Of a DNA stretch of 64,000 nucleotides, positions 1 through 10,432 are shown piece after piece. A program made the translations under genes and the position numbers. This DNA is from Prosapia bicincta. Taxonomy: Eukaryota; Arthropoda; Insecta; Hemiptera; Cercopidae. The notes under the pieces were generated by a model, which was given only the letters and a program-made list of their open reading frames with translations, did not search any database and was not told where the DNA came from. Within the stretch, counting starts at the first letter, position 1; each line of letters opens with the position of its first letter. The stretch covers positions 5,793,501 through 5,857,500 of the forward strand of contig JBAIZL010000006.1 in NCBI GenBank assembly GCA_036971475.1. The letters run 5' to 3'.

Positions 1-1170
1 TGTAAGAGACTTTAGTTAACACTGCAAGGTTTCCATCCCTTACAATGCTTACAGGTTCAAAGAATCTAAATTTGGTACATACATTGAGAAGGGCTACTTT
101 CCAAATATTTGGAAATTTACTTCAACTCTTGAAAGAAACGAACGCCTATAATAGTTATGGCAACAAATTCAATACAGTATCTAAAACATTTCCAAATGTA
201 CGTCAATTTTTGTTCAAGACATCAATGTTTTCACATTTTATTTGGAATAACAAATAATGCAAAAAAGCCTTTAACTTATAAATTCACAAAAGTTGTGGAT
301 CACAGCTGATGTTTTCAAATTGAATAGGGAAGTAAAGTAAGTGTTGCTCAGTATATTTTACAAGATCGATGATATCAGTGCGGCAAAGGACTTCTCCACA
401 TTTTTTTTTTTTTACATATAACATTGTACTATGCTTTCATATAAAGTTTTCTATCTTCTTGTTCAGAGACTTACAAATTTTTATATTAAGAAAAAACACA
501 ACTGACATTTGTGTCGATTAGGTAAGTTTCGATAACTAATTTATTATCTTATTATTATTTTTTTATTAGTTAGGTCTCTGACAGTTATTTTTATGAACAT
601 GATCAGTTTTAAACATTTTGATGGAGTTAGAGGCTGAGTTTGAAGCCCACTTAACTACTGTCAATTAAATTTAAGTATCTGCTAATAGGGCCATGTGTCA
701 CACAGTATTTTAGTATACACTTTTTTTTATTAATCCATTAAATACTATTAATATAAATATTTCTTTTGTGAGAAGTTAAATATTATACAATCAAAAAAGT
801 GTATCGTAAGTATGTATTAGTCATTCTTTATCCATTGTATTCAAACGCATATATTATTATTAGAATAATATTTATTGGCCGAATGCGTTATTCCCACTGC
901 CATTTCCCCCACCACTCAATATACTCAATTGTTGCCGCTTGTTTTATTTTCTTATTGAAAACAAAAATGGCTACGTTTGGAAGTGTTTGTAACTATTGGA
1001 ATTTGTTTCCACAAATATACTAGGCGTTCGTTTCTTTAAAGAGTCATCGTAAATTTGCAAGTACTTGGGGAGGTAGCCCTTCTCAATATATGGACCAAAT
1101 TTGGATTCTTTAAGCGTATAAACCTTGTAAGAGTTGGAAACCTTGCATTGTTAATTAAAGCCTCTTACAA
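1..1170. repeat. Long terminal inverted repeat element (fold-back / non-autonomous DNA transposon), cut by the window edge
   Basis: Bases 1 to about 215 are the imperfect reverse complement of about 955 to 1170. Both arms begin TGTAAGAG and share, for example, AAGGTTTCCA and TTGAGAAGGGCTAC. The interior of about 740 bp is AT-rich and has no recognisable coding sequence. This is the layout of a fold-back element or a non-autonomous DNA transposon with long terminal inverted repeats. The left end coincides with the window start, so a target-site duplication cannot be checked and the true left end may lie outside. No superfamily can be assigned. Confidence 0.7.
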
Positions 1171-1564
1171 CATATATTTTCTTTATTTCTTGCAATGCAA
1201 GAACGTTTGTAATCGACTTTGTCAGCCAGTTTACTACATGACAATATAAAAGTAAGTTGAATACAGTAATTTTAACTTTTACTTAACATAAGCCTTTCTA
1301 ATGGTTTTACATACAGTACTAGATTATATGGGCCATAATGTAAGCTAATTTTGTAAATATTATGGTAATTTAATTTCTAAGTTTTTTAAAAACCAATTCT
1401 ATCCTAAATAGATGTTTAATTGCTGTAGTTAATGTAATGCGCTTATTTATGATCTCAATATTAGCCTGATTAGCGGTATAGTTGTCCTGAATAAATGAAA
1501 CATTTCTTAAGGATGAAATTTTATGTGCATGGTGAAGATGAAGGTAAAAATAATTTCTTAACAT

Positions 1565-2385
1565 CTCTAAACAGAAAGGTAATTCTTGAATTTCTAAAGG
1601 TAATCATGAGAATTTGGGACCAAATGAGATTAAAATAGAAAATTGTTCAAAAACATATCCTAGGACGATATACACAAGTTTTTAAAAATTTGTCACGGAA
1701 AGTTAATTTTTGTTAATTTTAAGTTGCGTAAAAAATTCAGTGCGCAGTAGTAATTTGGGCATCATTTGCGGAGTGATACAGTGATGTTACAACTGTAGTT
1801 GGTGCTCTAGGAATCTAAACTTTGGTAAATACGCAGATTGCTCACCCCTAATAGAATGCATATCAAAAACATTCCCTGAAGCTATATTGATAACTATGGT
1901 TTTTGTTATTGTCACTAAAGTTTAATCTTATATATCAATATTGAAATATATATGTTAAGTATCCAGTCGGGATAGATTTGGTTGTAATTTTATAGATTTA
2001 ACCAATGTTTAAAATTACCACCAAATCTATCCTAGTAATTTATAAAATTACAACAAAATCCTTCCTAACTGGAAACTATATAAATTTATTTAAATTTGTA
2101 TACAAAAGTCAAGCCTAAACTTTTCTGAAATATTTACACAAGTAAGTTATGAATAGAGATAACGTGACATTACTGTATCATTCTGCGGATATTGCTCAAC
2201 TTACTACTCTGCATTGAATTTTTTACCCAACTTTAAATGATAAAAAAATAACTTTCACTGTAAAATTAAAAAAAAATCTTGTCCATATTGTCTTTGGACG
2301 TGTTTTTGAACAATTTTCGGTTTTAATCTCAGGTGGTCCCAAATACTTGCAATTACCTTTCTAAGGTCTTAGGTGTGTTGGAGAT
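1565..2385. repeat. Second long inverted repeat (fold-back element)
   Basis: About 1565-1800 pairs with about 2150-2385. Shared blocks include GAAAATTGTTCAAAAACA, TTTGGGACCA and GTAAAAAATTCA, read on opposite strands. Inside lies a smaller inverted repeat (1958-2085) built from the block GGATAGATTTGGTTGTAAT and its complement. There is no coding capacity. The family is not recognised. The 1171-1564 stretch before it and 2386-2675 after it hold nothing I can assign. Confidence 0.65.
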
Positions 2386-2675
2386 ATGTATTTTTTAACA
2401 AGAAAATTAATGATACAGGTAAAAATATAGTCTTAATGATGTTGGTGTTGAAAATGTTTTATTATATTACTCGTTTTAATGTGTAGAACTCGAAGATCAA
2501 CTTTTTTTTCTGCGGAAAGCGCGGAAAGTTACTTTTCTCATATTTTATATGTTAAGTTGTACAGGCATGTAGGCCTATAGCGTAAACCGGGCGCACAGTA
2601 GCTAAAGCGCACTGCACTACGTCTAGATTTGTTATTTTATACAATATTACAATATAGCTATATTAAAATATATTT

Positions 2676-3215
2676 ACAAAGTATCCAGTCAGGATAGATT
2701 TGGTTATAATTTTATTTAACATTACTATCTACCTGTATTAAAGTATACCTGCGAAGTATTTAGTCAGGATAGATTTGGTTGTAGTTTTGGTAAATATTTA
2801 GACTTATTGCCGATTCAGAAAATTACAACCAAATCTATCCTGACTGGATACTTCGTAGGTATACTTCAATAATGGTAGATAGTAATGTTAAATAAAATTA
2901 TTACCAAATCTATCCTGACTGGATATTTCGTAGGTATATTTTAATATAGGTAGATAGCAATATTGAATAAAATTATAACCAAATCTATCCTGACTAGATA
3001 CTTCGTAGGTATATTTTAATATAGGCATAAAGTAATGTTGTATAAAACTATAACCAAATCTATCCTGATTGAATACTTCGTAGATATATTTCAATATAGG
3101 TGGATAGTAAAGTTGAATAACATTATAACCAAATCTATCCTGACTGGATACTTCATAGGTATATTTTAATGTAGGTATATAGTCCTGTTGTATAAAATTA
3201 TAACCAAAAGCTAAA
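2676..3215 (-). repeat. ~90-bp tandem repeats joined to a PLE fragment
   Basis: The block CCAAATCTATCCTGACTGGA followed by TACTTCGTAGGTATA recurs about every 90 bp from 2820 to 3210 (five copies on this strand). Two further copies lie in the opposite orientation at 2676-2800, so the array contains an inversion. The same block forms the core of the inverted repeat at 1958-2085. In one minus-strand frame the array reads as repeats containing FGYNFIQ, in frame with a truncated PLE reverse transcriptase start. I take that as accidental read-through, not a gene. Confidence 0.7.
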
Positions 3216-3224
3216 TTTTTAGAT

Positions 3225-3302
3225 TTTAAATTTATTATTAAAATGCTAGCTATAGGGGAGCCCATAGGTAGTCCATCTTTCTGGTTGTAGTATGTGTTAT
3301 TG
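3225..3302 (-). pseudogene. PLE reverse transcriptase sliver (short arm of a head-to-head pair)
   Basis: The minus strand encodes a sliver of a Penelope-like reverse transcriptase around motif B, including GLPMGSPIASIL. It is then lost into the ~90-bp tandem array. The sequence is the near-perfect reverse complement of 3322-3400, so it is the truncated partner of the PLE fragment on the plus strand. It cannot make a functional protein. Confidence 0.75.
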
Positions 3303-3305
3303 TAG

Positions 3306-3955
3306 CCCAAAATTACTTCACCTACAATAACACATACTACAACCAGAAAGATGGACTACCTATGGGCTCACCCATAGTTAGCATCTTAGGAGAAATATTC
3401 ATACACCATATCGAACAAAACCACATTTTACACAACAACAAATACTCAGATAACATAATTTACTGGTACAGATACGTCGACGACATCATAACATTATATA
3501 AAGGCAACACACGCAGAGCATACATATTTCTAAAACACCTAAATTCCATACACCCTAAACTAACATACACCATCGAAACAGAACAACAAAACTCCCTTAA
3601 CTTCTTAGACCTCACAATTAAACGGACAGACAAACAAACACATAAATTCAACATATACCGAAAACCCACCAGCACCAATACGACCATACACAGTTCCTCA
3701 AACCACCCACACCAACATAAACTAGCTGCTTACAACACCATGATATATCGCCTCCTTAAAACACCACTAGACAAAGATGAACACTACCAGGAGTTAAACA
3801 CCATAAAATATATAGCACAAACAAACGGATACAACCCAACAATGATTGACAAATCATACAACCGCCTAAAAAATAAACATAATAACCCAAATACAAACAC
3901 ACAAGATGACAATCCCATAAGTAATAGATATTTCAAAGAACTCGTGTTATTTTAA
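3306..3955 (+). pseudogene. Penelope-like element reverse transcriptase fragment
   Basis: This open stretch encodes the middle of a Penelope-like reverse transcriptase. It starts at motif B (GLPMGSPIVSIL), continues through the catalytic motif C (RYVDDIITLY) and motif D (LNFLDLTI), and includes the PLE-typical YRKPTSTNTTIH and SNHPHQHKLAAY. The N-terminal half of the RT and the GIY-YIG endonuclease are missing. The fragment stops where the gypsy pol begins, so the junction near 3955-3969 is a rearrangement or insertion breakpoint. Its A/C-rich sense strand is shared by the other PLE copies in the window. Confidence 0.85.
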
Positions 3956-3968
3956 TTTTAAACCAAAT

Positions 3969-6780
3969 GTGAAAGTAGCATTAAACAGTGTAAAGAGTTG
4001 TATGGCTAATAATTTAAACTCAAACGAAATTCAAATTGGTTGTGAGGAAGCCAAAAAAGACATAGAAAAATTAATAAAAAGTTATCATAATGTTTTCACA
4101 GATAAGATTGGTAAAGCATTAAATTTTGAATTTGAATTAAAGGTTAAAAGTGAAGAAATAGTAAAATTAAAACCATACCCATTAAGTCCGCCAAAAATGG
4201 CAATTTTAAAGAAAATATTAGATGAACTTTTAGAACAAAAAATTATAGAGCATTCGACTAGTCTATATTTAAGTCCTTCGTTTTTAGTATCATAAAAGGA
4301 CAAACATAGGCTAGTAGTTAATTATGGAAAATTAAACCAAATAATAGAGAGAGTTTCACATCCAATAGGAGATATGTCTGATTGTTATCAATACTTAAGT
4401 GGTGCAAAATATTTTACTTGTATAGATTTGTGTAATTCTTTTCATCAGATTCAATTATCCGAAAGCAGCAAAAAATATACTGCTTTCAGTACTCCTTTTA
4501 GTCAATACAATTACACGCGAATTCCATATAGTCTCCATGTTGGGAGCGGAATATTGAGTGCGTATGTAGAACGAATTTTTTCCGATATAAAGTATAAATT
4601 CATGATAAATTTTGTTGATGACATCATTATTTATAGTAAATCTTTAAAAGAACATATTCAACATGTAACTGAAGTAGTCAATAGATTAAGTGAAAATAAT
4701 TTAACTGTTAATTTGTCAAAGGCAAAGTTTGCTTGTACAGAGATAAGCTTTTTAGTCAACAAAATAAGCGAAAATGTAATTAAGATAGATCCAGATAGAA
4801 CTAATTCTATTAAAGAATTTCCAAGACCTAAAAACTCAAAAGATGTATCAAGATTTATTGGCATGGTATCTTTCTTTAGTACCTTTATAAAAGATTATGC
4901 TAAAATTGCTAGCCCATTAAACGAGCTACGCAAAAAGAGAGTAAAATTTTATTGGAATCAAGAATGTGAAAACAGTTTTGTTAAATTAAAAAAGTTGTAT
5001 AATGAACCCGCCTTGTCTAAATATTGCGTATTATGATAAACCATTTTATTTAATGACAGACGCCAATGAACATGGTATAGGTTCATGTTTGATGCAAAAA
5101 GATAACAACGATAAACATAAACCTATAGCATTTTATTCTAAAAAATTTACAGATTCTGAACGCAACTTATCAGTGTATGAAAAGGAAACTTTAGCGATAG
5201 TGTTAAGTATCGAAAAATTTTACAAATATTTAGAAGTAATGCCATTTTATTTAATAACTGACAATCAAGCGCTGTCATGGTCTTTAAGTCACTTCAGAAA
5301 GCTAGGAAAAATTGGGTGTTGGCTTGAGCGCATATTAAGTTTACCTTTCAAAATATTCCATGTAAAGGGTAAGGACAACCCTGTAGCTGATGCCTTAAGC
5401 AGAATTCATACTGAATGTAGTGACATAGAAATTGAAATAATAGAAGTAGAATCAAAAGATGAAATTCTTAACATTAACAAAATAAGTAAAAAAAATAGAT
5501 GGGTCAATAATAAATTGTTAAATGTAAATGTAATCTCTCAAATACCCTTAAGTTTTATAGATATAATGGAACACCAAAGAAATGATCCAGAAGTTAATAT
5601 GATAATTCAAAGTGTACAAAACGGAACTAATAATAAAAATTTTTATTTGAACAAAGGAGTTTTAATGTTTAAAATTAAGGAGAAATCCAAAGCACAGATT
5701 TATTTACCAAAATTGTTAATAGATATGTTATTCCAATATTATCATAACTCTATGATGGGAGGCCATTTAAGTCAAGTGAGAACATTTGCAAAAATAAATG
5801 AATGTTTTTATAGACCTAATTTAAAGAACATTGTTTTGGAAAAAGTGAAAAACTATGAAATTTGTATTAAATCCAAACAAGCTCCAAGAGTGTATTATGG
5901 ACCATTAATAAGCAAGACAGCCAATAAACCAATGGAAAAATTGTATATTGATATTTTGGGGCCTCTCGTTCGTAGTAAAAAGGGTAATAATTATTTGTTA
6001 ATCTGTGTGGACGATTTATCAAAATTTTGTTTTGTTATACCGTTAAGAAGAGCTACCTCTGTGAATGTCATCAACAAAATGCAGGATATTATTTTTGCTA
6101 ATTTCGGAGTACCACAATGTGTTGTTTCTGATCAAGGTCCGTGCTTTAAATCAACAGAATTTAAAAATTTTATGTTCAATAATGGTATCAAACATACAAA
6201 AATTATCCCCTATATGCCTTGTGAAAATCGCGCTGAGCGATATATTAAAAACGTTGAAAACATGTTAAGAGCATACTTCCATAACAAACAAACATCTTGG
6301 GACGAAGGAATAAGCCTTTTGCAGAGGAGTTTAAATTCTGTTATGAATGAATCTACTGGATATTCCGCATTCGAATTACTGTTTAACTATAAACCGAATG
6401 ATCCTTTAAGCAACATGTGGGGCTTAAATGATATAATAGAGAACAAGTGTTCGAAGGGGGAATGGATAGAAAAGATTAGTAGAACAGTTGAAAATTTTAA
6501 AAAATCTTCAAAACGCAACGAAAGATACAGAAAATATGTTAAAGAGAAAAACAAACATCCGTTTAAAATAGGGGATGAGGTTTATGTTAGATGCTATTAT
6601 TTATCGAAAAAGGTTGATAATTTTCAAAGTAAATTGGCTATGAAATATGAAGGTCCGTATAAAATATTGTATTTTTTTAGTCCTGTGTCTGTACTGATCC
6701 AACAAAGTAATAACCTCAATAATATAAGAAGAGCTCATATAAGTCAATTAAAATTGAAACAGGGACATACTGAAAGATAA
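3969..6780 (+). pseudogene. Ty3/gypsy pol pseudogene (RT, RNase H, integrase), 5' truncated
   Basis: This is a Ty3/gypsy polyprotein without gag and protease. It opens just upstream of the RT (PYPLSPPK), continues through FVDDIIIYS, then RNase H (MTDANEHGIGS, VYEKETLAIV, DALSR). The integrase has a zinc-binding region and a D,D,E core (YIDILGPL, VSDQGPCF, AER). Breaks visible: an in-frame TAA at 4293-4295 inside the RT, and a frame change near 5002-5036 between RT and RNase H. In the zinc region the second cysteine of the usual CxxC is absent (YEICIKSK). The integrase reading frame then stays open to 6780. Without gag, protease or a 5' LTR it cannot move by itself. Confidence 0.88.
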
Positions 6781-8345
6781 ATTCCTTATAAAAAGGAAAG
6801 GGGTAGGAAAATTTGATAGGGTAAACAAGTAAAGGTATATACGATTATACGCAATTGCCTACACAACACGACAACAATATATATGCCATGCCTGCAAGGT
6901 ATATAGCTCACACAAATACACGAGGCTGACTGACTTATAGCTTCTATTATATTTAACACAACACGATTCCAATACGACTAGGAATCCAGACTTTCCACGA
7001 CAGACTAACCAAATTGTGTATAATTTAAATATACCACTTGAGTATGCGTTTACAAGCAAGGGTTACTATTGATGATCCTTTGTGCAAATGTAAAAAAAAG
7101 GAAAAAGAATTTTAAGGTATGGGACTTAAAATTTCAAGATTTACAATTGTTCAGAAATGTAAAAGATGTAAGTTAAAGGTAAGGTTAGAGTGAAGAATGA
7201 ATTTTAAGGTATGGGACTTAAATTTTCAAAAGTTTACAAATTCATAACATACGCCGTACAAAGTTGTAATATATTAACATAAGGTTGTTAAAACAATGAA
7301 CTGCTAACGAAACCTAAGAATATTAGTTTAAACATATGGACTTGAAATTCAAGGTTTGTGAAGTGTGTAAAACGAGTTTGCAAAATAATATTGTAAATAT
7401 GGTTAGTCAACGGTGGGCCCGTGAGAGCTTCCTTGAAAAGCGGATGTGCTTCTCAGGGGGAATAGCGAACATTCCATAGTGGAGAATGTAGGTAAACAAA
7501 AACATCCGTTATTGAATAGATTGTTTACACTTTTACTATAGTACGTTCGAGCTCTATATAGTGTATATTTTCTTCAGATGTAAAAGGGGACTGCACACAC
7601 TTATGTATAAAATGTTGAAGTAGAAATAAGATGTAATGTCGAACAAAAATTTTCTTTTCAAGTCGACAAGAGAAAATGTAACACTCTTAAAAATAAGGTG
7701 TTACATATAAATTCATTTATATATTTAATTTTTATTTAATAATTATATCGTCCGAATGTAAAAGAAAATTTTTGTTTTCTTTGTACAATTGTAATTCTAG
7801 GGTAAGTTTCGTAGCGCCCCTAGTGGGTAAAAATGTAAAATATCGTACGAGTTAGTAGCTTAGTTAAAAAACTGACATCACCCCATGTGACGTAAGCATG
7901 GTCTGATATCGCCTGATCTGATGGACCAATCAAAATATTCAAAATAATAACCAAGGGTGGGAAATTCCGTTGGTGTGCCCTTGCAGAAGGCCCACTCCTC
8001 CAGAGGCTCTTGAACAGAACAGACGTAATGGCATTTTCGAACATAATTTAGAAATTTGTAAGCTTCCAGTATTCAAAATTTAAGATGTCAAGGCCGGTAC
8101 CAAATTTTATTAACGTAACTAAAGAAGAAGTCAGAAGCGATTATTCATATGTTCCAAATAAGTAAAAGTTTATATAATTTTTGTTTAATGAGCGCTGATT
8201 TGCAAGAGCGATGTGTTAAGTGTTAAGTGTACAAAATGGATGTGCAATAATTAATGATGTGTTTAAAGTGTTTTATAAGTGATGTGCACACCAGGTTACG
8301 TTTTAGATGATAATAAAGAAAATGTATTTTAATGTTAACTAAGTT
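6781..8345 (+). other. Probable 3' UTR and LTR of the broken gypsy element (boundaries unresolved)
   Basis: A purine-rich tract (AAAAAGGAAAGGGGTAGG, about 6789-6806) follows the pol stop by about 10 bases. That is where a plus-strand primer tract and the 3' LTR would be expected. No second LTR copy is in the window, so the LTR limits cannot be drawn. A block starting GAATTTTAAGGTATGGGACT occurs twice, 92 bp apart, at 7107 and 7199, with a degraded third copy near 7325. An AATAAAG signal lies near 8312. The stretch is otherwise non-coding. Confidence 0.4.
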
Positions 8346-8598
8346 GAAGAATTTTTAATTGATAAACGGTTAACACATGAACGGTAGACATTGTCCTTTG
8401 AATATTCATTTCTAAAAATTTAATCGAAAAACTTAAGTTACTATCTTCTCGATAAATATAATTTTAAAGGTTAATAAGTAATTAAAATGTATGGAATAAT
8501 TAGCAGTAATTAAAAGATAATTACTCGACGCATTGCTGTCTTTTGTTCTACTGTAATTTGTCACTGATTAATATTTTGAAATATTTTTAATTTATTAA

Positions 8599-8603
<5 letters not shown>

Positions 8604-8644
<41 letters not shown>

Positions 8645-8765
8645 CGTTTTCTTGTTTAATAATTTAAAACAACACAGGTTATTCAAATACAAGGATTTAA
8701 AATAATAAATATTCTTGTATTTGAATAACCTATGTTGTTTTAAAATATATATATATATATATATA
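8604..8765. repeat. TA microsatellites flanking a near-perfect hairpin
   Basis: Runs of (TA)n at 8604-8641 and about 8744-8765 flank an inverted repeat. AAAACAACACAGGTTATTC, ATACAAGG on the left pair with CTTGTATTTGAATAACC and TGTTGTTTT on the right, leaving a short AT loop around 8700. The hairpin stem is about 33 bp with one or two mismatches. Confidence 0.8.
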
Positions 8766-9005
8766 TGTATGAAGTTAATATATTACTATTGTAAGTAATT
8801 TTATCCACCATTAAGTGCAATGATTTTACCTTGTGTGATGAGACTCCTTTCGGTCTTTGACCATTGTCGAATCACTGATTACTTTTTCTCAATTTTTCTG
8901 GTGTGGATGTTCGGTCCGTGTTGTTGGTACTTGTTGACGTCATACACATTTCCTCTTGAGTCTCGTGTATAATGTTTTTGAGTAGTACGTCTTCTGCGTA
9001 TATAT
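8766..9005 (-). mobile_element. PLE 3'-end fragment (C-terminal coding tail plus 3' UTR)
   Basis: Read on the minus strand, this encodes the last ~40 residues of a PLE endonuclease protein (NIIHETQEEM and similar) and its stop. The PLE 3' tail follows, ending ATATTAACTTCAT. It parallels the ends at 9076 and 18567 but has many substitutions, so it is an older member of the same subfamily. The hammerhead-like fold of this subfamily is present (8835-8875), with a compensated helix III. Confidence 0.75.
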
Positions 9006-9034
9006 ATTTAGGCTAGTTCTAGTAGAGCTTAAAG

Positions 9035-9038
<4 letters not shown>

Positions 9039-9075
<37 letters not shown>
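9039..9075. repeat. (TA)n microsatellite at the PLE 3' end
   Basis: A pure TA run directly abuts the 3' end of the minus-strand PLE at 9076. The neighbouring PLE fragment at 8766 also ends at a TA run, so the element either targets such runs or leaves them behind. Confidence 0.9.
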
Positions 9076-9078
<3 letters not shown>

Positions 9079-9137
9079 GTTAATATATTACTGTGTGAGT
9101 AATTTTATCCACCATTAAGTGCAATAATTTTACCTTG

Positions 9138-9180
9138 AGTGATGAGGCACCTTTCGGTCGTTGACCATTGTCGAATCACT
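9138..9180 (-). ncRNA. Hammerhead-ribozyme-like fold in the PLE 3' end (left copy)
   Basis: This is the exact mirror of the fold at 18462-18504: helix I AGTGAT/ATCACT, core TCGACAA, helix II GGTC/GACC, GAA, helix III AGG/CCT, C17. Self-cleavage is not demonstrated, and the core departs from the consensus. Confidence 0.45.
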
Positions 9181-9912
9181 GATTTTTCTCTGCTGTGGAT
9201 GCTACGTCCGTGAAGCCGGTGTTCGTTGACGTAACGCGCACTTTTTCTTGATCTGAGTGTATGATATTTTTGTATAGTATGTCTTCTGTATATGTTGTTT
9301 GTAGATTCATTAAGTTGTTGTGTAGGTTTTTATAAATGTGGTATTTTTCTAGTGAGTTTAGTTCTATTGGGTTGTTATTTATTTCCAGTATGGTTAGGTT
9401 ATTTTCGTAATTTGTTATTTCGTGTTTATGGGATATTAGGTGTGCTGCAACATTTGATACTTTAGAATTTTTGTTTTTGAATGCTCTATAATGTTCTTCA
9501 AATCTTATTTTAAATATTCTGGTTGTTTTTCCTATGTAAAAAGCGTTACAGTTGTTGCATGTGATTTTGTAAATTCCTGATAGGTTATGTTTTTCTGAAT
9601 TTGTTATGTGGTTATTAAGATATTTTATTATTTTGTTGTTTGGTTTGTAAGTTGGAGTGTAGTATTCTTTGTTGTATATATTTGTTATTTTTTCTATTTT
9701 GTTATTGGTGTATTTATATTTTAGGTAGATTTTTTTATTTTTATTATTTTCGTATTCCGGTTGTAGTGTTGTGTTGAGGTTAGGTTTTTTTGTGAATTTA
9801 TTGTATATATTTTTTATAAGGTGTTTGTTGTATCCATTTTCTATTGCTATTTTTGTAATGTTATCTAATTCTTCATTTAATTTTTGTTTGTTATCCTGTG
9901 TGTATTTTATTG

Positions 9913-9926
9913 CTTTATTTATCATG
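9913..9926. repeat. Target-site duplication of the LINE, left copy
   Basis: CTTTATTTATCATG here is repeated exactly at 16014-16027 after the poly(A) tail. Removing one copy and the LINE restores a continuous PLE sequence that matches the copy at 16885-18567. Confidence 0.95.
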
Positions 9927-10432
9927 CCCGCAGGGGGGTGCGGACTAGCCGCACCTACGAGGGATTTGGCGTCCTTCGCGGTACCCTAGCCTAACACTAC
10001 ACCACTCACAAAAACATACACACACACATACACACACCAACACAATCTATACACATTTCAAAACTTACATCTTCGCTTAGGGAATTTTGACTGGTCAGAA
10101 CCGTTGCGCGTTGGGAGTGCTGAAAAGTCCAGAGCGTGACAAACTCTGGTCTGGGACGCTGATGTGAGCTTGCTCTGCCGAAGACGTAAGCGCGGTTTCT
10201 GGTCTACCAGCCGCTTCGGTCCTTGGTCAGGGAGTGTCCGCGGTGCACGGGTGTCGGAGCCCGTGCACAGTATTACGAGTCCTCGACTGATGCCCATCCA
10301 GTCGAGCTAAGGAGAAAAGCTATAGGCCTCAGAGTTCTGAGGGTTGGAAATGATCTTAATGTGATCCAAGGGTGTACCCGTTCCTATAGTCTCGCCCGTA
10401 ACGCTTGACACGATGGCTGGCAAAAAATATTT
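9927..10432 (+). promoter_or_regulatory. LINE 5' UTR with a structured GC-rich leader
   Basis: The first ~60 bases are GC-rich and can fold. GGTGCGG (9937-9943) pairs with CCGCACC seven bases out of seven across ACTAG. CGAGGGA pairs with TCCTTCG across a 7-nt loop, and AGGG/CCCT could close both. After this come AC-rich repeats (about 10008-10045). LINEs of this kind normally carry an internal promoter here; none can be proven from sequence. A short ATG at 10413 in another frame precedes ORF1. Confidence 0.6.

Larger units (their letters stand above)
9076..9926 (-). pseudogene. PLE, left copy, 3' half (GIY-YIG endonuclease), split by a LINE
   Basis: The minus strand from 9925 to 9176 encodes the connector and the endonuclease of a Penelope-like element. 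The GIY-YIG motif reads GIYKITCNNCNAFYIGKT with the CxxC insert typical of the family, followed by an R/H-containing helix and a later E/N region. The 3' UTR runs to 9076. The other half of this copy lies at 16014-16860; a LINE separates them. It matches the plus-strand copy at 16885-18567 almost base for base (for example NLN versus SHN and TRI versus TRT), so duplication was recent. Confidence 0.92.

Noticed and set aside
2888..3310. A 140-residue protein fusing an RT start to FGYNFIQ repeats
   Set aside because: It is a truncated PLE frame running into a non-coding tandem array.
9927..9990. HDV-like ribozyme at the LINE 5' end
   Set aside because: Hairpins are clear, but the double-pseudoknot pairings and catalytic C strand could not be matched by hand. 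Listed only as structure.
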